NCBI GenBank assembly: GCA_036394195.1 | Contig: DASWFO010000158.1 | Coordinates: 1 to 56,933, forward strand | Reading direction: 5' to 3' | Origin: DATJPD01 sp036394195 | GTDB lineage: Bacteria; Pseudomonadota; Alphaproteobacteria; CACIAM-22H2 | DNA: 56,933 nucleotides | Shown: piece after piece, positions 9,046 to 16,657 of the stretch | How positions within the stretch are numbered: position 1 is the stretch's first letter | Layout of the letters: each line of letters starts with the position of its first letter | Translations under genes and position numbers: made by a program | The notes under the pieces: model-generated | What the model saw: only the letters and a program-made list of their open reading frames with translations | The model's database searches: none | Told to the model about the DNA's origin: nothing

Positions 9046-10133
9046 CGCACGAGCCGCGGCGCCTGCTGGTCACCGGCGGCACCGGCTTCATCGGCGCCAA
9101 CTTCATCCTGCGCGCCCTGGCGGCCCGGCCGCAGTGGCGGATCGTCAACCTCGACAAGCTGACCTACGCCGCCGATCCGGCCAATCTCGGCGCCATCGCC
9201 GAGGACCGGCGCTATCGTTTCATTCACGGCGACGTCTGCGATTTCGATCTGCTGACCGGCATCCTGACCGGCGAGCGGATCGACACGGTGATCCATTTTG
9301 CCGCCGAGAGCCATGTCGATCGATCCATCGCCGAGCCCGCCGCCTTCGTGCGCAGCAACGTCGCGGGAACGCAGACCTTGCTCGAGGCCTGCCGGTCGGC
9401 CTGGACCAGGAGTCAGTCCCGCGGCGTCCGGTTCCACCACATTTCGACCGATGAAGTGTTCGGCAGCCTGGCGTCGGCCGATCCGCCGTTCAGTGAGGCG
9501 AGCGCCTACGCGCCGAACTCACCCTATTCCGCGAGCAAGGCGGCGGCGGATCATTTCGTGCACGCCTATGCGCACACCTACGGGATTCCCGCCATCATCA
9601 CCAACTGCAGCAACAACTATGGGCCGCGCCAGCATCCCGAGAAGTTCATTCCGACCGTCATCCGCAAGGCGCTCGCGGGCGAGGCCATTCCGGTCTACGG
9701 AAGCGGCACCAACGTGCGGGATTGGCTGTATGTCGACGATCATTGCGATGCGCTGCTGACAGCGCTGGAGCACGCGCCCGACGGCGCGCGCTATTGCATC
9801 GGCGGCGGCTGCGAGATGAGCAATATCGATCTGGCACACAGACTCTGCAGCCTGCTCGACGACGTCCGGCCGGGCGAGAAGCCGCATGCCCGTCTGATCC
9901 AATTCGTCCCCGATCGCCTCGGTCACGATTTCCGATACGCGATCGACGGCGCGAAGATGAGAGACGAGCTGGGCTGGAGTCCATCCACTCGGATGGACGA
10001 CGGCCTGCGGCGAACTGTCGCGTGGTACCTGGCGCAGATCGCGACGGCCGCGGCGCCGGCGGCCGAGCCGGGCTCCCTGCCCCGGCCGGCCGCCGGCCAT
10101 TCCCTGCTGGCCGGGCAGACTCTGCCCGCCTAA
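9036..10133 (+). CDS. rfbB: dTDP-glucose 4,6-dehydratase
   Basis: A 365-residue extended SDR that converts dTDP-glucose to dTDP-4-keto-6-deoxyglucose using bound NAD. Signature segments are VTGGTGFIGANFI at the N-terminus, HFAAESHVDRSI, HISTDEVFGSL (catalytic Thr-Asp-Glu), YSASKAAADH (Tyr and Lys), NCSNNYGPRQHPEKFIP and GTNVRDWLYVDDHC. The start can be ATG 9036 or ATG 9042; the second would overlap the rfbA stop as ATGA. The last 35 residues are low complexity (AAAPAAEPGS). With rfbA, rfbC and rfbD it completes the dTDP-L-rhamnose pathway. Confidence 0.94.
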   Translation: MEMTHEPRRLLVTGGTGFIGANFILRALAARPQWRIVNLDKLTYAADPANLGAIAEDRRYRFIHGDVCDFDLLTGILTGERIDTVIHFAAESHVDRSIAEPAAFVRSNVAGTQTLLEACRSAWTRSQSRGVRFHHISTDEVFGSLASADPPFSEASAYAPNSPYSASKAAADHFVHAYAHTYGIPAIITNCSNNYGPRQHPEKFIPTVIRKALAGEAIPVYGSGTNVRDWLYVDDHCDALLTALEHAPDGARYCIGGGCEMSNIDLAHRLCSLLDDVRPGEKPHARLIQFVPDRLGHDFRYAIDGAKMRDELGWSPSTRMDDGLRRTVAWYLAQIATAAAPAAEPGSLPRPAAGHSLLAGQTLPA

Positions 10134-10140
10134 GGGCCCG

Positions 10141-10356
10141 TCAGCGCCCGCGCCCACCCCGCATGTAATCGGGATTCATGTTCGGATCTTGCGGATCTGT
10201 GGCGTAGGGATTGTTCGCGTTCGGCGCCGTCGCCCTTGTGTTGCTGGGAATGCCGTAGGGAGACGAGGACGTCGTCGTACGATTATCGCCGCACGCCGCG
10301 GCCAGAAGCGCCAAAGCCGGAACTGCGAAGCAGAGCAACCGCGCGGTATTCATCAT
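10141..10356 (-). CDS. Small lipoprotein of unknown function
   Basis: A 71-residue protein with a type II signal peptide: a positively charged start, a hydrophobic run and the lipobox LAAAC near residue 22. The mature part is short, rich in Asn, Pro, Thr and Ser, and ends with an Arg/Gly tail (MRGGRGR). This composition is frequent in small membrane-anchored alphaproteobacterial proteins without known function. It stands alone, convergent with rfbB with only 7 bases between the two stops. Confidence 0.7.
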   Translation of the reverse strand: MMNTARLLCFAVPALALLAAACGDNRTTTSSSPYGIPSNTRATAPNANNPYATDPQDPNMNPDYMRGGRGR

Positions 10357-10462
10357 GTAAGTCCTCGATGTGCAGGACAGCCAGGGGAATCAGCCGCGCC
10401 GGCGCACGAAAGTTCCCCGCTGCCGCGCCGCCGTACCGCACGCCGACGGTGCTGACGCGCGC

Positions 10463-11419
10463 TCAGCCCGCGGCAACGACGGGATTGGACAGAGTTCCAA
10501 TCTTCTCGGCATGGACCTCAATGATGTCTCCCGGCTTCATGAACAGCTTGGGCGTCCGCCCGTAGCCGACGCCGGCCGGCGATCCGGTCGTGATCACGTC
10601 GCCGGGGCGCAGGCGGTAAAACTGCGAATAATAGGCGACGAGATGCGCCACATCGAACACGAGGTCGCTCGTGTGCGCGGCCTGCATGACCTCCCCGTTC
10701 AGTGTCGTGGTCAAGCGCACGTCGTTCGGGTCCGGTAACTCGTCCCGGGTGACGAAAACCGGACCCATCGGGCAGAACGTCGGGAATTGTTTGCCCAGCA
10801 GGTTCCGCTCCCAGGCCAGGATCGGACCCATGAGGCCGGTCGCGGCGAACACTTCCGGCACCCAGTCGCGCGCCGAGACGTCGTTGATCAGGGTGTAGCC
10901 GGCGACGTAGTCGAGGGCTTCGGAGACCCGCACATTGTGGCAGGTCCTGCCGACCACGGCGCTGAACTCGCCCTCCCAATCCACCATGTTTGGATGCGCC
11001 GCCGGGAGGACGATCGGCGCCCCGCTCCCGACGATTGACGCGAGGTTCTTCGTGAACGCGGTCGGTTTCTCCGGCACCGGCGTCCTCATCTCCCGCAGAT
11101 GCTCGTGGTAGTTCATCCCGCAGGAGAGGAGGAGACCGGGATTCGGGATCGGCGCCTCCAGGATGGCCTGCTCGCGGGCGCGCAGGGCGCCCGCCTGGCG
11201 CAGCCGCTCGCGGTCGACCTTTCCGCCGCCGACGAGGTCGACGACCCGCCGCACCAGATCGAGCCCGGCGTCGCCGGCTTCGAGGATGCCGCGCACGGAC
11301 GGCGGGACCAACCGGGCCGCGGGAACGATCTCGCCGCAGGCGGCGAGATCCAGGACCTCGGAGCCGACGATGACCCCCGGGCTCGGGCGCCCGCCGTTCC
11401 GGAGCGTGACGAAGCGCAT
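10463..11419 (-). CDS. Fumarylacetoacetate hydrolase family protein
   Basis: A 318-residue FAH-family enzyme; members cleave or decarboxylate 2-oxo acids in aromatic degradation. The C-terminal catalytic domain shows NYHEHLRE, VDWEGEFSAVVGR (metal-binding Glu), GYTLINDVSARDW, TTTLNGEVMQ and PGDVITTGSPAGVGYG. The first 90 residues are the family's smaller N-terminal domain. It is 6 bases after a VOC gene on the same strand, and the upstream binding protein makes a three-gene transport and catabolism unit. The substrate is not identifiable. Confidence 0.88.
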   Translation of the reverse strand: MRFVTLRNGGRPSPGVIVGSEVLDLAACGEIVPAARLVPPSVRGILEAGDAGLDLVRRVVDLVGGGKVDRERLRQAGALRAREQAILEAPIPNPGLLLSCGMNYHEHLREMRTPVPEKPTAFTKNLASIVGSGAPIVLPAAHPNMVDWEGEFSAVVGRTCHNVRVSEALDYVAGYTLINDVSARDWVPEVFAATGLMGPILAWERNLLGKQFPTFCPMGPVFVTRDELPDPNDVRLTTTLNGEVMQAAHTSDLVFDVAHLVAYYSQFYRLRPGDVITTGSPAGVGYGRTPKLFMKPGDIIEVHAEKIGTLSNPVVAAG

Positions 11420-11425
11420 CCGCGA

Positions 11426-11932
11426 TCAGTCCTTCACGCCCGGGCGCTTGAAGCTCCGATCGAGATGGCCCTTGCCCTGTTGATCGCCGAGCTCGAACAG
11501 CCAGCTGTAGCCGCCCTTGGGATTGGTGAGGATCTCCCAGCAATTGTCGTCGGCATCCCAGAAGTAGAAGCTGTACGTGCCGTGCTGCAGGAGCGGCTTC
11601 GAGATCTTGGTCAGGCGCCAGGTGTCCTTGTCTTCCATGACGATGCGGTAAGCCTGGTCGACGTCCTCCTGGGTCTCGACGTCGAGGCCGTTATGGTTGA
11701 GCAGGTTCATCGGCGCCTTGTTCCGCGACTTGACGACCGCGATCGTGTTGTCGCCGCCGAGACGGATCAGCAGCGAGATCTCGCTGGTCTTTATGACGTC
11801 GAGGCCGAGAAACTCCTCGTAGAACCGGCGCGCGAAATCGAGGTCCTTCGACTCCAGCGTGCCATGCGAGAGATAGTTCAGTTTCAGGCGCGATGGCGGT
11901 TTCTTCTCGCTAACCGTGGTGGTGGTTTGCAT
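11426..11932 (-). CDS. VOC (glyoxalase/extradiol dioxygenase) family protein
   Basis: A 168-residue single-module protein of the vicinal oxygen chelate superfamily. Likely metal ligands are the His in YLSHGTLE near residue 26, the His in LLQHGTYSF and the Glu in CWEILTNPKGG. DFARRFYEEFLGLDV is the classic first beta-alpha-beta unit. I placed the start at ATG 11932, just before MQTTTTVSE; the frame is open further upstream, but that sequence runs into the end of the binding-protein gene. With the FAH enzyme it suggests cleavage of an aromatic ring or a similar reaction, by inference. Confidence 0.82.
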   Translation of the reverse strand: MQTTTTVSEKKPPSRLKLNYLSHGTLESKDLDFARRFYEEFLGLDVIKTSEISLLIRLGGDNTIAVVKSRNKAPMNLLNHNGLDVETQEDVDQAYRIVMEDKDTWRLTKISKPLLQHGTYSFYFWDADDNCWEILTNPKGGYSWLFELGDQQGKGHLDRSFKRPGVKD

Positions 11933-11961
11933 GGCAGTCTCCCTTGGTTGAACGACAGCCT

Positions 11962-13230
11962 CTATTTGAGCGCATCCGCATATGGATAGATGAGCGTGCC
12001 CGACTTCAGCGACGGCGGATCGAGGACGGGCTCCTTCGCGGGATCCGTGAACTGCTCGATGCCGTTGCCCGTGATGTTCCGGAACTGCACGTAGATCTGA
12101 CGCGGCTCGACCCACTCGCCGTCAGGGCCGAACCTCACCTCGCCGAACACCGTCTTGAAGGTATGAATGCGGAGGTAATCGGCGATCTTGTCGTCATTGA
12201 CGCCGCCGGTCTCTGCCACCGCCTCGCCCAGGATCTGAAGCTCGGCATACGCATTGGGCCCCAGGAAATAGCCGAGCGGGTCGACGCCCTCGCTCACCGC
12301 CCGCGCCTGATACGTCTTCAGCATGGCGGTGACGGCCGGATTCATCAGGCCCGGGGCGGGCAGCCAGTTCTCGAACGTGATCACGCCGTTGAGCAGCGGT
12401 CCAAGCTGCAGCTTGATCGGGGTGGCCTGCAGCCCGGCCATGGCGCCGCCGAGCAGCTTCGGCTTGAAGCCGACTTCGTTGATCGCCCGGATCAGGCCGA
12501 CCGAATCAGTCGGATACGACGCCATGAAGAAGATGTCGGGATTGGCCGCCTGCACCGCGCGTACGATCGGCGTAAAATCCGTCGTTGCCGGCGGATACGC
12601 CTTGTCATAGACGATCTTGAAGCCCGCCGCCTGAATGGACTCGCGGGCGCCCTCCGAGGCGTTCAACGCGAACTCACTGTCGGCCGCCGCAATGGCGACG
12701 GTCCGCGGCTTCGGGGTCTGCGCCGCCGCGACGGCGAAGAAGCCCCGCGACATCTCCACGCTCGGCTTCGGGCCCAGCGACACCATCGAGAAATATTTCG
12801 GATATTTGAACTGCCGGTTGACAGCCAGTGCTGTGAGGCTGATCACCACCTTGTTGTGCGCCATCACCACCGGCATGGCCGGCGCCGTCATGACCGTTCC
12901 GTAGGGCCCGATCACCAGGTCGACTTTGTCGACGTCCAGCAGCTTGGTGTACAGACCGGGCACGTTCCCGGGATTGCTCTGATCGTCGTAATAGACGAGC
13001 TTCACCGGCCGGCCGAGCAGCCCGCCCTTGGCGTTGGTGTCATCCTCCCACACCTTCATCGCCAGCAACGCCGATCGGCCAGGAGACGCGAGCCCGCCGG
13101 TCGACGACATGCTGAACCCGACAGTGAGCGGCTCGGCGGCGCGCAAGGCCGCCGTCGGCACCAGCGCCAGGAGTGCGACGAGCGCGGCGAACCTGACGCC
13201 GCCGGACAGGCGAACCGGGCCGATCGACAT
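11962..13230 (-). CDS. Liv-type ABC transporter substrate-binding protein
   Basis: A 422-residue periplasmic binding protein of the LivK/Periplasmic_binding_6 class. The signal peptide ends around TAALRAAEP. The mature start PLTVGFSMSSTGGLASPG, the NAKGGLLGRPVKLVYYDDQSNP segment and VDLVIGPYGT are standard. No permease or ATPase genes are next to it, so it must use a system elsewhere. It lies first in the minus-strand group with the VOC and FAH genes; the 29-base gap to the VOC gene supports co-transcription. Confidence 0.88.
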   Translation of the reverse strand: MSIGPVRLSGGVRFAALVALLALVPTAALRAAEPLTVGFSMSSTGGLASPGRSALLAMKVWEDDTNAKGGLLGRPVKLVYYDDQSNPGNVPGLYTKLLDVDKVDLVIGPYGTVMTAPAMPVVMAHNKVVISLTALAVNRQFKYPKYFSMVSLGPKPSVEMSRGFFAVAAAQTPKPRTVAIAAADSEFALNASEGARESIQAAGFKIVYDKAYPPATTDFTPIVRAVQAANPDIFFMASYPTDSVGLIRAINEVGFKPKLLGGAMAGLQATPIKLQLGPLLNGVITFENWLPAPGLMNPAVTAMLKTYQARAVSEGVDPLGYFLGPNAYAELQILGEAVAETGGVNDDKIADYLRIHTFKTVFGEVRFGPDGEWVEPRQIYVQFRNITGNGIEQFTDPAKEPVLDPPSLKSGTLIYPYADALK

Positions 13231-13388
13231 GCGGCGACCTCTCCTCCCTCGGCACGGTGCTCTTTCGTGGAGCCCGCGGCTATTAGGCCGTCACGGTATC
13301 AGATTTTGGGGGATTCGCGCCCGCTGAATTAAAGACGAGACCGGGACAGCGCCATGGCCGGCGATTTTGGATGTCCGCTCTTGAAAAG

Positions 13389-13404
13389 GCAACCATTCGG
13401 TTGC
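13389..13404 (+). promoter_or_regulatory. Palindromic operator of the ArsR-type regulator
   Basis: The 16 bases GCAACCATTCGGTTGC form a perfect 6-bp inverted repeat with a 4-base spacer, 11 bases upstream of the preferred ATG of the ArsR gene. ArsR-family repressors paired with SRPBCC proteins often have such sites over their own promoter, so autorepression is likely. The site also argues against starting the gene at the upstream in-frame ATG (13371), which would put the operator inside the coding sequence. Confidence 0.6.
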
Positions 13405-13415
13405 ATATTAGATCT

Positions 13416-13736
13416 ATGAGCATGGATCTGGTGTTCAAGGCGCTGGCCGACGCCAGCCGCCGGCAGCTCCTGGACAGGCTGCGGGCGCGGAACGGGCAGA
13501 CGCTCGGCGAACTTTGCGAAGGGCTCGACATGTCGCGGCAGGCGGTGACCAAGCATCTCGAGCTCCTCGAAGCGGCCAACCTCGTCGCGACCCAGAAACG
13601 GGGCCGCGAGAAGCTCCATTACCTCAATCCCGTTCCGATCAACGAGATCGCCGAACGGTGGATCGGCAAGTTCGAGCGCGCGCGGTTGCGCGCTCTGTCG
13701 GACCTGAAAGAGCAACTGGAAAGGAAAGAGCGATGA
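13416..13736 (+). CDS. ArsR-family winged-helix transcriptional regulator
   Basis: A 106-residue winged-helix repressor. DLVFKALADASRRQLLDRL is the conserved first helix pair, GQTLGELCEGLDMSRQAVTKHLELLEAANLV is the helix-turn-helix, and RGREKLHYLNPVPINEIAERWI is the wing and dimer helix. No metal-binding Cys motif is present, as in the non-metal members paired with SRPBCC proteins. The stop overlaps the next start (ATGA). The start at 13416 places the gene just behind the palindromic operator. Confidence 0.88.
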   Translation: MSMDLVFKALADASRRQLLDRLRARNGQTLGELCEGLDMSRQAVTKHLELLEAANLVATQKRGREKLHYLNPVPINEIAERWIGKFERARLRALSDLKEQLERKER

Positions 13737-14179
13737 GCGACACGTTCGTCTATGTCACCTATATCCGCACCACGCCCGAGAAGCTGTGGGACGCCCTGAC
13801 CAGGCCTGAGTTCAACCGCGCCTATTGGTCCGGCATGTGGCTGGACTGCGAGTGGAAGGTTGGTTCACCCTGGCGCCTGATGTTCCCGGATGGGCGTGTC
13901 GGCGATGCCGGAGAGGTGGTCGAAGTCGACGGGCCGCGTCGCATGGTCCTGTCGTGGCAGAATGAGTGGAAGCCCGAATTCAAGGCGGAAGGCTATTCGC
14001 GGGCGACCTTCGAGCTCGAACCGGCCGGTGACTCCGTCAAACTGACGGTCACCCACAGCATGGATCGTGAGGGCTCCAAATTGATCAAGGCCGTGTCCGG
14101 CGGCTGGCCGATGATCCTGGCGAGCCTGAAGAGCATGCTCGAGACCGGCGAGCCGTTGAAGGATCTGAAGCGATCCTGA
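13733..14179 (+). CDS. SRPBCC (AHSA1-like) domain protein
   Basis: A 148-residue single-domain protein of the START/Bet v1-like fold. TTPEKLWDALTRPEFNRAYW is the characteristic N-terminal helix, and the pattern GEVVEVDGPRRMVLSWQ...ATFELEP...VKLTVTHS is the central sheet. These proteins have a hydrophobic cavity that binds small lipophilic molecules; no enzymatic role is established for this subtype. It is translationally coupled to the ArsR gene, so it is the likely target of that regulator. Confidence 0.86.
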   Translation: MSDTFVYVTYIRTTPEKLWDALTRPEFNRAYWSGMWLDCEWKVGSPWRLMFPDGRVGDAGEVVEVDGPRRMVLSWQNEWKPEFKAEGYSRATFELEPAGDSVKLTVTHSMDREGSKLIKAVSGGWPMILASLKSMLETGEPLKDLKRS

Positions 14180-14193
14180 CCCGCTGCCGCGTG

Positions 14194-14243
14194 CCATCCC
14201 CCATCCGCGATCGCCGTCGGGCGTTTGACGGAATGGGGGATGG
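14194..14243 (+). terminator. Long stem-loop after the ArsR/SRPBCC operon
   Basis: CCATCCCCCAT at 14194 is perfectly repeated inverted at 14233 (11 bp), with a 28-base loop. It begins 15 bases after the SRPBCC stop. There is no T-run behind it, so it is not a classical intrinsic terminator; it may stabilise the 3' end or act with Rho. Confidence 0.35.
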
Positions 14244-14269
14244 TTGCGCCCTATGTGATCAACCACCCG

Positions 14270-14536
14270 TCAATTGCATTCCGATTCGTACTCGGAGACG
14301 GCAGATTCGAAATCGCTTTGCGCAGCCCGGAGCCGCGAAAATTCGCCCGAACAGTCATCGTGGCCATCACTGCCGGAGACGCATTGGCTATAGCCCTTCA
14401 GGGCATAGAACACGTCGGTTCGGGCCGAATTATATTGATCAATCGCGACCCTGCAGTCCTCAGGATCGGCCATCGCGACGGGTGACGCGACCAGCACCGT
14501 CAGCAGGGCGATTGCAATTAGGCGCGATGTCCACAT
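14270..14536 (-). CDS. Small secreted protein of unknown function
   Basis: An 88-residue protein with a cleavable signal peptide (hydrophobic run to residue 22, SPVAMADPEDC). The mature part is acidic with four cysteines (PEDCRV, SQCVSG, DDCSGE, and near the C-terminus ESECN), which could form two disulfides in the periplasm. The stretch RAAQSDFESAVSEYESE looks helical. I know no family for it. It runs convergently towards the ArsR/SRPBCC operon. Confidence 0.55.
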   Translation of the reverse strand: MWTSRLIAIALLTVLVASPVAMADPEDCRVAIDQYNSARTDVFYALKGYSQCVSGSDGHDDCSGEFSRLRAAQSDFESAVSEYESECN

Positions 14537-14672
14537 CTGAGTCTCTCGGGTTTTAGTACGTCAGCGGCCTGATGAGGCGAATGCCATGGCTCACGAGCGG
14601 ATTGAGATTATGACGGCGCCGACGCGGCGCTTGCATGATGAGCATCAAAGTACCCTATCGACGGAGGGAAAC

Positions 14673-14888
14673 ATGAGGTGGCGGCGCGTGTGCGTTGTTT
14701 TTCTGCTGTCGGCATGCTTGTCGGCCTGCGGCCATGGTCCCGGCCTCATCGTCATGAAAAACCCGCAGACCGGGGAAATCGTGCAATGCCGCGGGGTCAC
14801 CACGGTCGACGCCGGTCGCGCGGCCAAGGAGGCCGAGAGCTGTGCGAGGGCCTACGAGCGCGAGGGCTACGTGCGCATTTCCCAGTAG
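14673..14888 (+). CDS. Small lipoprotein of unknown function
   Basis: A 71-residue protein starting MRWRRVCVVFLLSACLSAC, a lipoprotein signal whose lipobox is LSAC. The mature part has a short beta-type segment (LIVMKNPQTGEIVQC) and a helix (GRAAKEAESCARAYEREGY); two further Cys may pair. The ATG at 14673 is preceded by GGAGGG at an ideal distance, so the upstream in-frame ATG at 14586 is rejected. It ends 27 bases before the left attachment repeat of the island and belongs to the chromosomal flank. Confidence 0.65.
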   Translation: MRWRRVCVVFLLSACLSACGHGPGLIVMKNPQTGEIVQCRGVTTVDAGRAAKEAESCARAYEREGYVRISQ

Positions 14889-14915
14889 GGCCGCCCAGGG
14901 ACGTGTTTCTTTTAA

Positions 14916-14939
14916 GGGGGGATAGTGCCCAGGGGCGGA
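14916..14939 (+). repeat. Left attachment-site repeat (tRNA-Phe 3' fragment)
   Basis: The core GTGCCCAGGGGCGGA is identical to the tRNA-Phe 3' end at the other border; the one mismatch in 24 bases changes the CCA-coding triplet. No tRNA can be folded here because sequence similarity stops directly after the repeat, so it is the att scar made by integration. It lies 27 bases after a lipoprotein gene. Confidence 0.78.
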
Positions 14940-15001
14940 CCCGACACCGGAACGCGAAAACCCGCGATTTATAAGGGTTTCCAGCTGCGCCTCGGGTGGA
15001 A

Positions 15002-15012
15002 TGTTACACAGT
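15002..15012 (+). repeat. 11-bp end repeat, possible integrase arm site (left)
   Basis: TGTTACACAGT occurs here, 63 bases inside the left att repeat, and again at 23412, 57 bases inside the right one, in the same orientation. Tyrosine integrases commonly bind short arm-type sites near both ends. Chance cannot be excluded for 11 bases. Confidence 0.35.
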
Positions 15013-15171
15013 GTTGTTGGCCACGTGCAAGAGCGGCAAGTGGGTGTACCCGGAGGGGATCGAACCTGCTCGGCGCCTCCGGAAAAGCGCGATTTTAGGG
15101 GCTTTTTGACCTGTCCCGATGGGCGGCTTTGTACCGCCCCTTTGGACTCTCAGCAACGGATGAGTGGGCGG

Positions 15172-15624
15172 TCAAAGCTGAAGATCGACGTTTATTTCGT
15201 AGCGCTTGCCCTTGTGGCGCTTGCCGAGAGCGTCCCTGCAGTACGGGTGGACGAAGATTGTTCCGTTGAGACCCTGTTCCTTCAGCGTAGCTAAGATGTC
15301 TTTCGCCGGGATCATAGCGGAGCAACTGGTGCCCTCTTTCAGTTCACGCGGCAGCTTCAGATAGGGGCCGGAATCGATCAGGACAAGCTCTTTCTTATTC
15401 GGCAAAACCAGTCCTACGTTGTTGATGGTCACCGGCCTGTGCCCAGGATTTACAACCTCGATCAAAAACATAAAATGAACTTCTGGCGCGGGGAACGGAG
15501 CGCCGATGCTAGCGGTCACGCGTAATACGCGCCTTTTCTCGCGCCAGCCGATGACCGCAAGAGCCGATGAAAGTAAGGAGCCATACGCCGCCAGGGCAAG
15601 CGTGACGATGTCTTTCGTCTCCAC
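15172..15624 (-). CDS. Small membrane-anchored protein, third gene of the Abi operon
   Basis: A protein of about 150 residues with one N-terminal membrane segment (VTLALAAYGSLLSSALAVIGW) followed by REKRR, which places the rest in the cytoplasm. The soluble part is beta-rich (LRVTASIG, FMFLIEVVNPGHRPVTINNVGLVLPN, LPRELKEGTSC), like a small Ig-like or beta-sandwich domain. I chose GTG 15624; a GTG at 15678 in the same frame would overlap the previous gene by 19 bases. It is the last gene of the minus-strand AbiV/AbiGi-like group. Such single-helix proteins next to Abi genes may be membrane effectors, but nothing here proves it. Confidence 0.6.
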   Translation of the reverse strand: METKDIVTLALAAYGSLLSSALAVIGWREKRRVLRVTASIGAPFPAPEVHFMFLIEVVNPGHRPVTINNVGLVLPNKKELVLIDSGPYLKLPRELKEGTSCSAMIPAKDILATLKEQGLNGTIFVHPYCRDALGKRHKGKRYEINVDLQL

Positions 15625-15659
15625 GGCGCGTCCTACCCGGTGTGCCTTAGAAGCGTGTT

Positions 15660-16646
15660 TTAAAACGAACGCCACCACGGATGACGAGGCGCACGCGCAA
15701 CCGGCGGTGATCCCGCGTCCGAAAACATTTCCCGGGCACCTTTAAGCGCCGCCTTCGGTACCAGCACCCGCCGCACACAGGAGAGAACCGGCTTCCCCTC
15801 CAACGTATCTATTGTACGGGTCTCGTCTACTCGACTAAACGTGCGCTTCCCATCCGTTAGCTGCGTTGCCCAAAACCGTTGGTCAACGGCGAGCAAAGCC
15901 GTTTGCTCAGCAGGCGTGAGAGCCCGCGCTAGGGGAGCGCCATTCTTCTGGAGATACGCGAGGACGCGCCATTCACGTTGGCGGTAGTAGGCCAGTTCCT
16001 CATCGTGAATCTGATCGTCTGTTGGATAAAAGAGATGCGAGACGCTACCCAGAACGGCGCTCATCAGAGCCAACGGGGCGTTTCGGTAAGCCAAATAACT
16101 GAGCATCGCCTCGGCATGTTCAATCGGAATAGTCGATGTTGATACGACATTCCCGTTGTCGTCCGTGTTCTGAAGGTTTACCGGACACCCCTTCGGCACC
16201 AAGTGCGGGCCTGCTCGCACCTGTTGAATCGTAGCGTGCAGGTTCGCAAGCTGATCTATGGCGTATTTTGCGTCGTGCGTTTGGGCGACGATGGTTGCAG
16301 CAATCGCACTGTATCCAGGGTCTGTGGCCAACTGCTGTGGCGTGTAAATAACCGGCAGCGCGCCGATCCGGCGAAGTTGTGAGATTTCGAATTCGAGGGC
16401 AAATGGGCCGAACCTGTCTGCATGGCCCGGGAGTTCAGCCTCGCCTAGCTCGGTAAAGCACACACGTGGTTGCACCAATCTGATCTCGCGTGGTGTGCCG
16501 GCGGTCGGCTGTTTCCAGAGAACAACCTCTGTGCCAAGCACCAATCCAAAGGTGCGAAAGCACTTCAATATAGCAAGACCCTTCGCTATCGGGTCCTCAC
16601 CAGTCCTGGGCCTCGGAAAACTGTGATAGAAAAATCGTTGCGCCAA
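15660..16646 (-). CDS. AbiGi-like abortive infection protein
   Basis: A 328-residue cytoplasmic protein. The segment RVCFTELGEAELPGHADRFG, then FALEFEISQLRRIGALPVIY, resembles the core of the AbiGi family, in which a CFTD-type motif, a His, a YG-F-G step and a GA-PV-Y end are conserved. In lactococcal AbiG this protein is the antitoxin of a nucleotidyltransferase (AbiGii), which is absent here. The start is a TTG at 16646 with GAGGGG just upstream, 11 bases after the AbiV-like stop, so the pair is one operon. The family call is by memory of motifs and needs a profile search. Confidence 0.55.
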   Translation of the reverse strand: MAQRFFYHSFPRPRTGEDPIAKGLAILKCFRTFGLVLGTEVVLWKQPTAGTPREIRLVQPRVCFTELGEAELPGHADRFGPFALEFEISQLRRIGALPVIYTPQQLATDPGYSAIAATIVAQTHDAKYAIDQLANLHATIQQVRAGPHLVPKGCPVNLQNTDDNGNVVSTSTIPIEHAEAMLSYLAYRNAPLALMSAVLGSVSHLFYPTDDQIHDEELAYYRQREWRVLAYLQKNGAPLARALTPAEQTALLAVDQRFWATQLTDGKRTFSRVDETRTIDTLEGKPVLSCVRRVLVPKAALKGAREMFSDAGSPPVARAPRHPWWRSF

Positions 16647-16657
16647 TTGATCCCCCT

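Noticed and set aside
15047..15070. A tRNA-like T-arm, read on the minus strand as GGTTCGATCCCCTCC, just inside the island
   Set aside because: The stem does not pair well and no acceptor or anticodon arm can be built around it; perhaps an old tRNA scar, but not supportable as a gene.
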